In this document: piece after piece, positions 38,149 to 49,240 of the stretch | How positions within the stretch are numbered: the first letter of the stretch is position 1 | How the letters are laid out: every line of letters starts with the position of its first letter | Assembly (NCBI GenBank): GCA_026874595.1 | Contig: CM049319.1 | Span: forward strand, 53,022,917-53,086,916 | Length of the DNA: 64,000 nt | From: Sipunculus nudus | Lineage: Eukaryota > Annelida > Sipuncula > Golfingiida > Sipunculidae | Direction: 5' to 3' | Program-made: the position numbers and the translations under genes | Notes under the pieces: model-generated | Told to the model about the DNA's origin: nothing | Databases searched by the model: none | Seen by the model: the letters and a program-made list of their open reading frames with translations, nothing else

Positions 38149-38960
38149 TGCATGGACAGCATTGCATGATATTTATGTGTACAGTGTTCAAACAATTATT
38201 CATCTGAACATATACATGTATAAAATAGAACTATATAGCACTATCTTCTTTTTAAATGGGATTAAAATATAATACAATACAGAAAACAAATATATCGCAA
38301 AACATTAAATCCGCATGTGAATCCATAGGGTATTATAATTCTGTCTTCTATATTAAAACAATATAAATCCAAGCATAAGTACAATACAGGTGTGGCGTCT
38401 GTCTGGAATGTAGAATGGCTTATTGGAAACGGAAATCCTGACCGTATTCGAAAGCGATGGTATGTAGTTCTACAATAATATTTACCGTCTTTGGAGACTA
38501 TACAACATGGAACAGTGTTCATGTTTTTTTTTGTACATATTGTATATTATAGATACTGTTTTGTTTGTATATAATAAACTCTAGTAACATTGTATGATAC
38601 TGTGCATGTGCTTTTGCATGATGCCTTTATTCGTTAATCTGTGGGTGAGACGATGCATGGACACAATAGCATGATATTAGTGTTTTTGTGTAAAGTGTAC
38701 AAAAAGATATTCATCTGAACATAATACATGTATAAAATAAAACTATAGAGCACTACCTTATTTGTTAATGAGATTAAAATATAATACAATACAGAAAACA
38801 AATATATATCTTCCGTATTTAAACAATATAAATCCAGACATAAGTACAGAAAATATCTGAAATGTAGAATGGATTATAAGCAACGAAAACCCTAACAATA
38901 TTCGGAAAACGACGGTATGCAGTCCAGAAATAATATTATTATTTATATTCTTTCTGATTA
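38149..38960. repeat. Internal direct duplication, offset ~503 bp
   Basis: 'gatgcatggaca.ca.tagcatgata', 'attcatctgaaca', 'tacatgtataaaata.aacta', 'gagattaaaatataatacaat', 'acagaaaacaaatata' and 'gaaatgtagaatgg' occur in the same order from 38149 and from 38652. The duplication lies wholly inside the inverted-arm element. Confidence 0.85.
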
Positions 38961-39137
38961 TTATAATAATAATAATAATGTGATTAAAAATAAATATTTC
39001 TAAGTTTACTTTCTCTTAACATGGGATATAATTAATGAAGATAAAAAAAAAACACTATGACAGATGCAATGAAAACCAAACGACAATGTTGTTATTTTAT
39101 CGTAGGTATAACATGCAAGTGCTGGTATATAACAGCT

Positions 39138-39878
39138 AATAATTCTTTTGATGAGCTCATTAACAATGGGCAGCCGTGACACTTTCCCTTTGATGTTCGG
39201 AGACCAAACCCGGCGGGGTTTTCCGGCCAATTAAGCCATAGTGGTGAGTGGTTTCCTGTTTGTCCGTAATACATGCACTAGTGTCAATTATATTTTATTC
39301 GACATAATTATTTTTTTAAATGCCAAATAAAATCAAATATCCAATAAAACCACATTAGTAACGATAACAACATCGGTCATTTACACATATTACGTTTGTA
39401 CGTCAACATGTACTATCACCCATCACGAAGGCCGGACAATATGACACAATAAATATCGCCCTTCATATAAATGTATGCCTTTTATCTATATGATAGTTCA
39501 TTGTTGGTGTTTCTTAAGTAACGGTAACAAACAAATAAAAATATTCAATGTTCATTAATTTTTATTGACAGATAACGCGACTGGTTCATGGTGATCGACC
39601 GCACGTGTCGTGACCGCACATTGTCGCTCAAAATGGAAAGGGTTTCTTAGCTCGTAGTTTGTTGCAAAAATATACCGCATTCGATAAAATTATGAAGGGG
39701 CCGTGTGATACAGATACAAACTTACTATAAGCACAACGTAATATGACTCGTTATGGCTTAATATAGTTTTGATGCGCATATGGCATGAGGCGCAACTGGA
39801 ATTTGGCGCATATGGCAGTTGCGCATCTGACAGTAGCGTAACTGACAGGTGCGCATTTGGGAGTAGCGCATCTGGCAT
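39138..39878 (-). repeat. Right inverted arm
   Basis: This is the reverse complement of 37018-37757. The outer end closes with 'gcgcatctggcat', then 'ggaatc', then the target duplication. Confidence 0.9.
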
Positions 39879-39884
39879 GGAATC

Positions 39885-39894
39885 GAACAGATGG
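39885..39894 (+). repeat. 10 bp target-site duplication, right
   Basis: GAACAGATGG is identical to 37004-37013. Confidence 0.85.
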
Positions 39895-39938
39895 ACAAAG
39901 ACCAATCACAATAGCTAAACATGACTGAGAGCTAAAAA
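39895..39938 (+). mobile_element. Pearl-like element, right part, split by an insertion
   Basis: 'acaaagacc.atcacaatagct' followed by 'gagagctaaaaaag' matches the 3' end 'acaaagagtgatcgctatag' and 'gctgagctaaaa' at 44627-44678. The terminal hairpin is degenerate in this copy. Confidence 0.7.
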
Positions 39939-41620
39939 AGAATATAAATTTCTAATCCTGTCCAAAATCTGGATTCTCTGCATCCCATGAAACCAAAATT
40001 CACTAATTTTTATACTCAAGTTTTAAAGTCCATAAAAATGTTTTGACTTATTTTCCTTTTATCTGGTATCTAATGCAGTGAACATAAGTTTCTATAAACT
40101 GAATGTATGTTCACAATATGCATCGTATGTTCACAATATTCACGGTAACACTATGTAAATGGCCAATTAGCTGGTGATTTGTGACAAAATATTAGGGAAT
40201 GGCAATTTAACCTTGTCTTGATGGGAAATCAAATTTATTGGCTTTCCCTGAGTTGCAAGGCATTCTTTTCTAATACACAGACTTTCTGTTGACTGGAAAA
40301 GGCCATTTTCTAGGTTTTCCTTGTTCCAAGGACGGCTTGGAACCACAATAGTAATAGCAATTGGCAAATATAAACAGATATCTCCTGGACCACCCTGTGG
40401 TGACAATAGACTGGTCTATCATGTAATTGATTCTGGATCGGTCTATCCAGTAACTGATTCTGGATATAGACTGGCAGGATAGGGTGAGATAACATAAAAG
40501 ATTTAGGGGGGGGGGAAGGGTATGGTATATCTAAAGAATCAGCAAGAGATTGCTTTCCCACAAAACAGTGTTTACACAGTTAAAGTAAACAATGGCAGCT
40601 CTTACACTGTTGTGAAGTGATTAATAACCAGACAGACCTGTAATAACAGCAGCTTTATGGCTGAAGAGGCTGTTTCCAGAAAGATAAGATAAAACAACTG
40701 ATATATGTGTCACACAGTCAATAAAACACATGCCCAGTCATGTTGTGTTTTCATTAATAATATGCATTACCTTTCCTCACAGACAATAAAAATCATTGAC
40801 AGAATTATTATAACTGAGATACCTGGCAAAATCCTGAAATATGCATGGGTCTGGGATATTGATCTTAAATAATGATAGGTATAAGTCAATATAGTCGTTA
40901 TTTAATATTTATCTAAGAATCTTTTTTTCTGGTAAATTATTAAATTCTGCAGATTATTATATATAATGCAAGATTTTAGCTAAACCATAATCTATATAAA
41001 TTGATTAAACTAGGAATTGAACACAGTGGATTATCACAAAATACAAACACTCTGACAAAACCAACAATATTGGGTACACAGTGACAGTCATAATTATAAA
41101 AGGTACAAACAGATTTTCAAAACTAAAATGATCCTACCTATAAATCGTCCTCCATTCACTGACAAATCTGAACAAGGGAAATCTATACTGCTATCGCTAT
41201 GGCGACTGAATCATGCTGCAAAAGGAGAAGCAACAGAACTACGGCTGGCAAGTTACAGATTCACACACTAAGGACTGGCGTTGCAAAAATGTTTATCCTC
41301 AAAGCAAAAGAATGCATCAGGCTTTATTTTTAAAAAAGTGCATGATTTTGTCAGTCGGGATATTTATATGGCCTGTGTTTTGTGTTTCTTTAACATAATG
41401 GTCCCTGGTGGGTTTCTTAAAAGATAACGTCTTTAATTCCATGAAAACAAGAGAACCTTGGCTGCTCTGAAAGACAATATATCAATCAAGAACTCCTTCT
41501 CCATGAACTGAACAATGGACACAGAAACTAATTGTGCCCAGCTGGTGGCTACCAATAAGTCTTCAAAAGGGGTGTGTAATTAAATGTGTAAATCATGGAA
41601 AACCAAGTGTAATTTAGCAC
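39939..41620. other. AT-rich non-coding sequence with one small candidate frame
   Basis: No firm gene was seen. Near 41200 two overlapping plus-strand frames are open: one starts ATGGCGACTGAATCATGC in a good start context (about 44 codons), the other starts at 41213 (61 codons, hydrophobic C-terminus). They could be an exon or chance; neither matches a family I know. Confidence 0.4.
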
Positions 41621-41939
41621 AACAAGTGACCCATGGGTCATGACGCTCAGCTGACTGGGAAGAGATTCGCAAAAGGAAATTTTATCATCAGAATGGTAGT
41701 ATATACCCATTCAACTGAAGCATCAAACAGATTAACCAACAGGCCAAGATTTAGTCTGTATTTATATATCTCAAAAATAGAGAAAAATGTGTAGACTTTT
41801 AAAACTAGAATACGGGTAACCGACAAGTGACTACATGTATCTGCCAAAATCGGATAGTGAGGCATGGATTGAGTGGCAAGGGGAAATAGAGTGAGGTATG
41901 TTGCATATTAGCATGGATGTCTGCAGCCTAAATGTGTAT

Positions 41940-42480
41940 GTAGGTTGTGCCACCTACCACAAATCCAGAAAGCTGTCCAAGTTGTATACACCTGCAAAAT
42001 TTTAGGCAGAAAAGTCAAACCACTACATGTATATGAACGATTTTTGCCCATGGCAGACAAACAGACAAACACTGTGCAAAAATCTTTGCAGGTAACCCCT
42101 CCAGTTTTGTGTATGATAAAGACCTATGTGAGATCTAAACACATGCAAAATTTTGGCCCAATCGGTCAAATGGTTCCTGAGATATGAGCTTGGATGTGTG
42201 CAGCGTTAACTAGAATGTAGGTGGTGCCACCTGTCATAAAATCAAGAAAGCTGTCCACGATGTATAAACCTGCAAAATTTTAGGCAGTTATGTCGAACCA
42301 CTACAGAGAAACCACTACAGATGGACACTGTGCAAACATGGTTACAGGTGGCGCCACCATTTTTTGTGTATGTTATAAAGCAATCCAAGGGCTACATTTG
42401 TATCAATTTTATTTCCTGATCGGTCAAACGGTTCCCGAGATATGAGGGTTTATGAGTGGAAACAGACCCACAAATGGACA
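41940..42480. repeat. ~285 bp diverged tandem pair inside the pearl-like element
   Basis: 'gtaggt.gtgccacct' (41941, 42218), 'agaaagctgtcca', 'acctgcaaaattttaggcag' and 'gagatatgag' recur in two collinear copies about 277-285 bp apart. An exact GGTGGCGCCACC lies at 42347-42358. Confidence 0.8.
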
Positions 42481-42678
42481 CTGGATAGAGAGGAAAGGTC
42501 AGAGGTCAACGCAAATTGGTTAGGCACCAGTTCACATGTGACCCGATAACAGGTGTATGTTTGGGAAAAATCGGTCCATTAGTCTCCGAGGAGCTCTCTG
42601 GAAACGAACGCCGCCGCGGTGGAGGAACTCGGTCAAAAACATAGTATCTGCAAAACTTCGTTTTGGCGGATACAAATA

Positions 42679-44640
42679 TACAGGTGGCTCCACCAGTCTG
42701 CAGAAACTAATAAAAACACTTAATGGTCAATATCAATGCAAAAAATCATGGTGATCTCTGCATTAGTTGTTCAGATACTTCAGTTTTTGTATCAAATTGT
42801 CCATTATTCTGAGGGGTACTTCGGAGTCCTATAGCTTGAAGGATATGTGTAACAGAGACCTAATTTCAAGTTTCCACAGGCACCTTTCATGGGCCTCCTT
42901 GCATGACAAGAATGAAGATTCTAGGTCCAGTTGTTGCGATTTGTACCCTGTTGACAGATAACCACATCTTTAAAGGTCTCAAAAAAAAGAAAAAAATTCG
43001 TAAAATTTTGAAAAAAAATATGATCAATATGTATGCCGAAAATCATGACCATCAGTGTTGTAGTTATTGAAATACTGCAGTTTTTGTATCAAATTTTCCA
43101 TTATTCTGGGGGGGGGGGTATTTTGGACCCATACAGCTTAAAGAATATGGGTAACAGAGACCTAATTTCAAGTTTCCATGGAGACTTTTCATGGGTCTCC
43201 CTGTGTGTCAAGAATGAAGATTCTTGGTCCAGTTTTTATAATTTGTGCCCTGTTAACAGATGTTCATATCTTTAAAGGTCTCAAAAATACAGAAAAATTT
43301 CGTAAAAAAAAAACGAACAAATACAGGTGGTGCCACCAGTCTGCAGAAACTTATGAAACACTCCATGATCAATATCCATGCAAACAATTATGGTTATCTC
43401 TGCATTAGTTGTTCAGATACTTTAGCTTTTGTATCAAATTTTCCATTATTCTGAGCTGTACTTTGGAGTGCCATAGCTCGAAGGATATGGGTAACAGAGA
43501 CCAAATTTCAGGTTTCCATGGAGACTTATCATGGGTCTCCCTGTGTGTCAAGAACGAAGATTCTAAGTCCAGTCGTTACGATTTGTACCCTGTTGACAGA
43601 TAACTACATCCTTAAAGGTCTCAAAAATGGAGAAAACAATTCGTGAACATTGAAAAATACAGGTGGCGCCACCAGTCTGCACAAACTGATGAAACATCTC
43701 ATGATCAATATGTATGTCGAAAATCATGACCATCAGTGATGTAGTTAATGAGATATTGAAGTTTTTGTATGAAATTTTTGACTATTCTGGTGGGTAATTT
43801 TGGGCCCCATAGCTCAAAGGATATGGGTAACAGAGACCTTATTTCTGGTTTCCATGGAGACTTTTCATAAGTCTCTCAGTGTGTCGAAAATGAAGATTCT
43901 AGGGCCAGTCGTTACGATTTGTGCCACGCTAACAGATGACAGCATCCTCAAAGGTCTCAAAAATAGAGGAAAAAAATCGTAAAAAATCAAACAGTACAGG
44001 TGGCGCCACCAGTCTGCAGGAACTGATCGAACATCTCATGATCAATATGTATGCCAAAAATGAAGACCATCAGTGATGTAGTTATTGAAATATTGAAGTT
44101 TTTGTATGAAATTTTTTACTATTCTGGGGGGTACTTTGGGGCCCCATAGCTCAAAGGATATGGGTAACAGAGACCTAATTTCTGGTTTCCAAGGAGATTT
44201 TTCATGGACCTCTCAGAATCCCAAGTTACAAGGTTCTAGGTCCAGCGGTTACGATTTGTGCCTGGTTAACAGATGTTCACATTTTTAAGGTCTCAAAAAT
44301 AGAGAAAAAAATTCGTAAAAAATCGAAAAATACAGGTGGCGCCACCAGTCTGCAGGAAGTGATGTAACATCTCATGATCAATATGTATGCCAAAAATCAT
44401 GACCATCAGTCAAGTAGTTAATGAGATATTGAAGTTTTTGTATGAAATTTTTGACTTTTCTGGGGGGTATTTTGGGGCCACATAGCTCGAAGGATATGGG
44501 TAACAGAGACCTAATTTCTGGTTTCCAAGGAGATTTTTTATGGACCTCTCAGAATCCCAAGTTACAAGGTTCTAGGTCCAGCGGTTACGATTTGTGCCTG
44601 GTTAACGGACGGACAGACGGACGACGGACAAAGAGTGATC
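42679..44640. repeat. ~337 bp tandem array, 6 units
   Basis: Units start with 'tacaggtggcgccaccagtc' at 42679, 43322, 43658, 43995 and 44331 (steps 336-337). One further unit, from about 43010, has lost its head, which explains the 643 bp first step. Each unit contains 'atgatcaatatgtatgcc', 'gaccatcagtgatgtagtta', 'gaaggatatgggtaacagag', 'acctaattt', 'ggtttccatggaga' and 'tcgttacgatttgtgcc'. Adjacent units are closely similar. Confidence 0.95.
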
Positions 44641-44648
44641 GCTATAGC

Positions 44649-45650
44649 TCAGATGACTTTCAGTCAGCTGAGCTAAAAATGAAAAAAAAAATTTTTGGTT
44701 ACAGAGTAGGATTTCTCTCACAGATCACATAAAACACAGCAATTTAAAGTTTTAAATCACCCAACGGCCAACTCATTAAGGCGCCAAAGTGTAAGTTGGC
44801 ATTTCATCTTCCCCAGGATATATCTTACTTTACCACAGGGGTAACCAATTAATGGGTCAGTCCACTTATAGTTAGAAGGGGTGATCTAAGTAGCTCTGAT
44901 GTCTTACAATATTTCCAGTATTTTCTTTTACACTGGAGTCACTGTATTGAGTATTTTGCTCATTGGTCCCTTAAAATAGTTTCTTCCCTTTAAAATAAAT
45001 CTGTACCTGCCAAAATATTGCTTGAATCCGTTTGCATACTCATGTAAACAAGTTTTAAAAACAGTGGACTGGGCATAATCAGAGGTGTTAATATTAACAC
45101 AACGCGTCGGGCCGTGAGCATCGTGAAGCCTCAACACATGTCACGGGTGAGGCCCTGGCTGACTTGGCCAAAAAAAATGTAATACATGTTCCTGCTCACA
45201 GGAACTCCGCGTGTTGTGGCTCATAATCAGACCCCCAGTCATGCGGCCTTGTTATGTCAAACAGACACGTTGACTGTATTTACCAACATACAGAGCCATA
45301 ACAAAGTGTTAAACAGCCATCAGTGAGGTACTGAGAATGTGTATAATAGGATGGATTTGCTGGGAAATTTTTGTATAAAGCAAAACTGAACTAATTGTAT
45401 GAAAGAATGTGCATAATATTGCTCCTGATTGTGTCCCTTTAAAATCATGCATGTTTCAAGTTTACTAAGCTGTTGCCTCTACACTTCAATAATTATGAAT
45501 GAAGAACCAGCATCTTTAATTGGACTGACTTGGAGTAAATGAGCCAATCAGAGGCCAATTAACTGATTTCTAACCAATGATGTTAGCCTTACATGCGCTG
45601 TGCTGCAGACTTTCAATAAATACCAAGGTTGCAAGTTAAACTCGACTTTC
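44649..45650. other. Non-coding sequence with a CpG-rich patch
   Basis: No gene was recognised. An exact 16 bp palindrome GTGTTAATATTAACAC lies near 45087-45102. A short CpG-rich patch follows ('caacgcgtcgggccgtgagc'). Confidence 0.45.
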
Positions 45651-46077
45651 TGAGAGATATTAGTGTATGGTAAGCGCATTGATGCAGGGATCTCCAACTG
45701 TAAGGATTTGATTTAGTATTGTGATGTATTGGTGGTAGAAATCATTTGTAAAATCAAATGCCATGATTGAAAGATAAAAAACAACTGTATCGATTATTAA
45801 TCTTGTGTTCTTTGCACCTTCTGTATTAATATATAATTGCTGCACAGAACTATACCCACAACATTGACTGTACAAATTCATTTGTATATCAGGCTGAATG
45901 GTCATGAAATGGCCTGGTTGTTCACACTTGTTTGCTGCACAAAATTAAGTTTTAATGCTGTTGTGGTTTTGTGCCCCACAGTCTTATATCACTGACAAAA
46001 TTAGAATATTTTGTCTGGACTTGTTCGAAGTGCATACATAACTGTTTGTGATTGACTTGATCGATTATAAAAAAAAA

Positions 46078-46434
46078 CAAGTGACCAATGGGTCATGACC
46101 CTCAGCTGACTGACATGTTGACAATATATCCTTGCACAGGCAAATAATTAAGATAATGAAGGTGGCATCATCATTCGTGCATATTAGCTTATGTTCATTA
46201 AGTCCAACAAGTACACCATATTGAGGATTGGGGTAACAGAGACCTAATCTCAGGTTTACAAGGAGATTTTTCATGGATCTCCTGGGATGTCAGGTTAGAA
46301 GATTCAAGGTCCAGCGATTACAGTATGTGCCTGGTTAACTGACAGATGGACAATCAGACAGACAGACGACAGAGAAAGAGTGCTCTCTAAAGAACAGTTT
46401 ACTTTCATTCAGTTGAGCTTAAAATGACTCATCA
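46078..46434 (+). mobile_element. Short pearl-like element (~357 bp)
   Basis: It carries both ends of the family: 'caagtgaccaatgggtcatg' with 'accctcagctgac' at the left and 'gttgagcttaaaa' at the right. The middle holds one partial core ('ggggtaacagagacctaatc', 'ggtccagcgattaca') and a decayed 'gacagatgg/cagacagac' microsatellite. It looks like a minimal, single-core form of the 3 kb element at 41621-44679. Confidence 0.65.
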
Positions 46435-47290
46435 CTGAGATCATTGATTGATACATAATTATTAACAACCAATATATATGATCGATTATGAAAGAAAATG
46501 ACCAATCACTGATACCACTGATTGACACAATTGTTTGTAACCAATATGATTGATTATGAAAGAAAATGACCCATCCCTGAGATCATTGATTGATACATAA
46601 TTGTTTACAACCAATATGATCGATTATTAAAGAAAATGACCCATCCCTGAGATCATTGATTGATACATAATTGTTTACAACCAATATGATTGATTATGAA
46701 AGAAATTGACCAATCATTGAGATCACTGATTGATACATAATTGTTTACAACCAATATGATCGATTATGAAAGAAAATGACCAATCACTGAGATCAATGAT
46801 TGATACATAATTGTTTCCAACCAATATGATCGATTATGAAAGAAAAAGACCAATCACTGACATCAATGATTGATACATAATTGTTTCCAACCAATATGAT
46901 CGATTATGAAAAAAAATGACCGATCATTGAGATCACTATTTGATACATAATTGTGTGTAACCAATATGATCGATTATGAAAGAAAATGACTGATCATTGT
47001 GATCACTGATTGATACATAATTGTTTCCAACCAATATGATCAATAATAAAAGATGATGACTTATCATTAAGATCAATGATTGATACATAATTGTTTACAA
47101 CCATTATGATTGATTATGAAAGAAAATGACCGATCACTGTGATCACTGATTGATACATAATTGTTTGTAAAAAATATGAACAATTATGAAAGAAATTGAC
47201 CAATCACTGAGATCAATGATTGATACATAGTTGTTGTAACCAATATGATTGATTATGAAAGAAAATGACCAACCATTGATATAATCAATT
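46435..47290. repeat. 70 bp satellite array, about 12 units
   Basis: The unit 'gattgatacataattgttta', then 'caaccaatatgatcgattatga', then 'aagaaaatgaccaatcactga', then 'gatca' repeats with exactly 70 bp steps (for example 'agaaaatgac' at 46561 and 46631). Substitutions are scattered and there are few length changes. Confidence 0.95.
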
Positions 47291-47330
47291 AACTGGCACA
47301 CCACTTATTGTTACAGCACCAGTGATTATG

Positions 47331-48120
47331 AATGTTGTTCTAACTAAATGAATGGTGTCTTCACTTGTTTCCTGAAGCCCCAACAGATAAAACAAGCTAT
47401 TAATCACACAAATCCTCTTCAGCGGATTTGTTCAGAGCACCATGTTAAAGATAAGCAGCCAGAAAACAAAGAGTAATTCCTTAATGGGGAATTAGTCATT
47501 TCTGTTGCTAGGTAGAATTTTGGAAGATAAATTGTCTTATTCCGTGGGGCTCCATAACAGACCCTTTGAAGGCTGAAGAAAATTTAAATGAATTAGACTA
47601 AAGGTTTTTTAATCTAAGGGTCTATTTGTCTTCATGTACACATTAGAACCAATCTACTTGTTCCTCCTTTGTATTCTTTGTTTTGCATCTCTGTTGTAAA
47701 TGAGCAATCCTAGTGGTTGGCACTTCTTAAAGACATAAGCTTGTGCAATAGTTTAATTAACCAACTTGGTGGCTATGGTTTAAGATATTATATGTATAGT
47801 GTCTATTTATCCAAGCAGATCCCAAGTGAGTAGTGTGTAATTGTCAGGAAGATGTCAAAAGGACACATAAACAATGGGGCTACTTTTCTCATTATGAACT
47901 GCTTTCTAGAACCTGCTCTTCAAAATTCTCGATGGGTGATTTATGCTATTTGCCAGAACTTGCCCATCTTTTTTATTTTTTTTTAAATTTTTATTTTTTT
48001 GGTGGTTTCTGCCTCCCTTTTCTAATGCTGACTTATGTAATTCTTATCCTTAGTATGTATATCTGCAGAGTTTCTATTTCAGTTTGGGACTACTTGACTG
48101 GGCAGTAGCACTTGCTCCCT
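47331..48120. other. AT-rich non-coding sequence
   Basis: No gene was recognised. The 91-codon frame at 47833-48108 is driven by a T-rich tract. Confidence 0.5.
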
Positions 48121-48124
48121 ATCA

Positions 48125-48411
48125 ATTATATTTTGTATCCTAGTGTCACCCTGGCCCGGTGTCTACTGAACCTGTGGGTCCTGGGTGTGTAATCATCCCC
48201 ATTGCTGGGTCATAACACCGAGGAACCCCCAAAAGACACACTCGGATGTGAGTGATACACGGCTGTTGGGCACAGCCTTCCAATTAAGCCTGCAGAGCAC
48301 TCAACCTGGGTGGGGGCCAACCGTGAAAAACCTCACCGACTCAGCTGAGATTCCAACCAACGATCTCCCGGCTTTTAGTCCTGTGCTATACCCCTAAGCC
48401 ACAGAAGCCAG
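48125..48411 (-). mobile_element. tRNA-derived SINE, minus strand
   Basis: On the minus strand the 5' end has an RNA polymerase III A box (TGGCTTAGGGG, 48401-48391) and a B box (GGTTGGAATCTC, 48358-48347) about 45 bp apart, as in a tRNA. This ~65 bp head is followed by a ~220 bp GC-richer body ending near 48125. That is the structure of a tRNA-derived SINE. It is much richer in GC than its flanks, and no A-rich tail is evident. Confidence 0.7.
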
Positions 48412-48654
48412 TACAATTTGCCATTCTTTTATAATAAATGTGCATGTACACCATTAAAACTGCCACTATTGACATCAACACTCATTATTAACCTGCTATT
48501 CCAAAAACTTACCTTCTCACTTGTCAAAAATGTACATGACTTACCCACACCACTTCCATCCATTTGATCTTTGTCATAGCTTTTACTTAAGTTTATACAG
48601 CTAAATTGCAGTACACTTGTTATTGACACCTAAACATTTATTATTACTCCTTTG

Positions 48655-49240
48655 TCATTTACATTAATCACCTTCACTACTCATCTGTCAGTTACATTAA
48701 TCACCTTCACAGCACACCTGTTATTCACATTAATTTCCTAAATATATCACCTGTAATTAACACCCTTCACTACTTACCTATCCTTTACACAAACACCTTC
48801 ACTGCTCACCAGTCATTTACACAAACACCTTCACTGCTCACCAGTCATTTACACAAACACCTTCACTGCTCACCTGTCATTTACACAAACACCTTCACTG
48901 CTCACCAGTCATTTACACAAAAATCATCTTCACTACTCACCTGTCATTTACACAAACACCTTCACTGCTCACCTGTCATTTACACAAATCACCTTCACTA
49001 CTCACCTGTCATTTACACAAACACCTTCACTGCTCACCTGTCATTTACACAAACACCTTCACTGCTCACCAGTCATTTACACAAAAATCACCTTCACTAC
49101 TCACCTGTCATTTACACAAACACCTTCACTACTCACCTGTCATTTGCACAAATCACCTTCACTACTCACCTGTCATTTACACAAATCACCTTCACAACTC
49201 ACCTGTCATTAACACTAAACACATTCACTACTTGCCTTGC
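48655..49240. repeat. 32-34 bp tandem array (type 1), about 17 units
   Basis: The unit 'caccttcactgctcacc.gt' plus 'catttacacaaa' repeats with 32 bp steps (for example 48794 and 48826) and some 34 bp units containing 'aaatcacc'. Units are nearly identical in the centre and diverge at the edges. Confidence 0.95.

Larger units (their letters stand above)
37014..39884. mobile_element. Non-autonomous Mutator-like or foldback element with 740 bp inverted arms
   Basis: The arms at 37018-37757 and 39138-39878 are reverse complements with scattered substitutions. The insertion is bracketed by an exact 10 bp direct repeat, GAACAGATGG. Very long terminal inverted repeats plus a 9-10 bp duplication are known for Mutator-like (MULE) and foldback elements. 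Near each end a TGCGC-containing block (for example CCAGATGCGCCACTCC, CAAATGCGCACCTG, CCAGATGCGCAACTG) recurs several times, like transposase-binding sites. The centre (37758-39137) has no transposase and carries its own duplication. CpG is well kept compared with the flanks. Confidence 0.85.
41621..44679 (+). mobile_element. Pearl-like/Helitron-type non-autonomous element with tandem core
   Basis: The 5' end 'caagtgacccatgggtcatg' plus 'acgctcagctgac' recurs at 46078 and 53454. The 3' end is 'ggacggacagacggacgacg' followed by a 13 bp hairpin stem (44645-44657 with 44663-44675, one mismatch, 5 base loop) and 'aaaa'. The 5' 'gctcagctgac' repeats the hairpin stem, giving subterminal inverted homology. 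Core tandem units (42679-44600), an ACGG-type microsatellite and a 3' hairpin are the known layout of bivalve pearl elements, regarded as Helitron-related. No Rep/helicase gene is present. Many short reading frames across it are by-products of the repeat. Confidence 0.65.
45850..47330. repeat. Dispersed repeat C, copy 2, with insertion and satellite expansion
   Basis: Collinear with 2460-2830 but interrupted at about 46077 by the short pearl-like element, then expanded into a 70 bp array (46435-47290). It ends 'ataatcaattaactg' as copy 1 does. Confidence 0.7.

Noticed and set aside
42557-44732. Series of 60-96 codon plus-strand frames with similar peptides (for example GTLGPHSSKDMGNRDLISGF)
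   Set aside because: They are repeated because the DNA is a tandem array; each is short, interrupted and out of step between units.
45087-45102. Palindrome GTGTTAATATTAACAC as an HNF1 site
   Set aside because: It resembles the HNF1 consensus but lacks the central spacer base, and nothing nearby supports a promoter.
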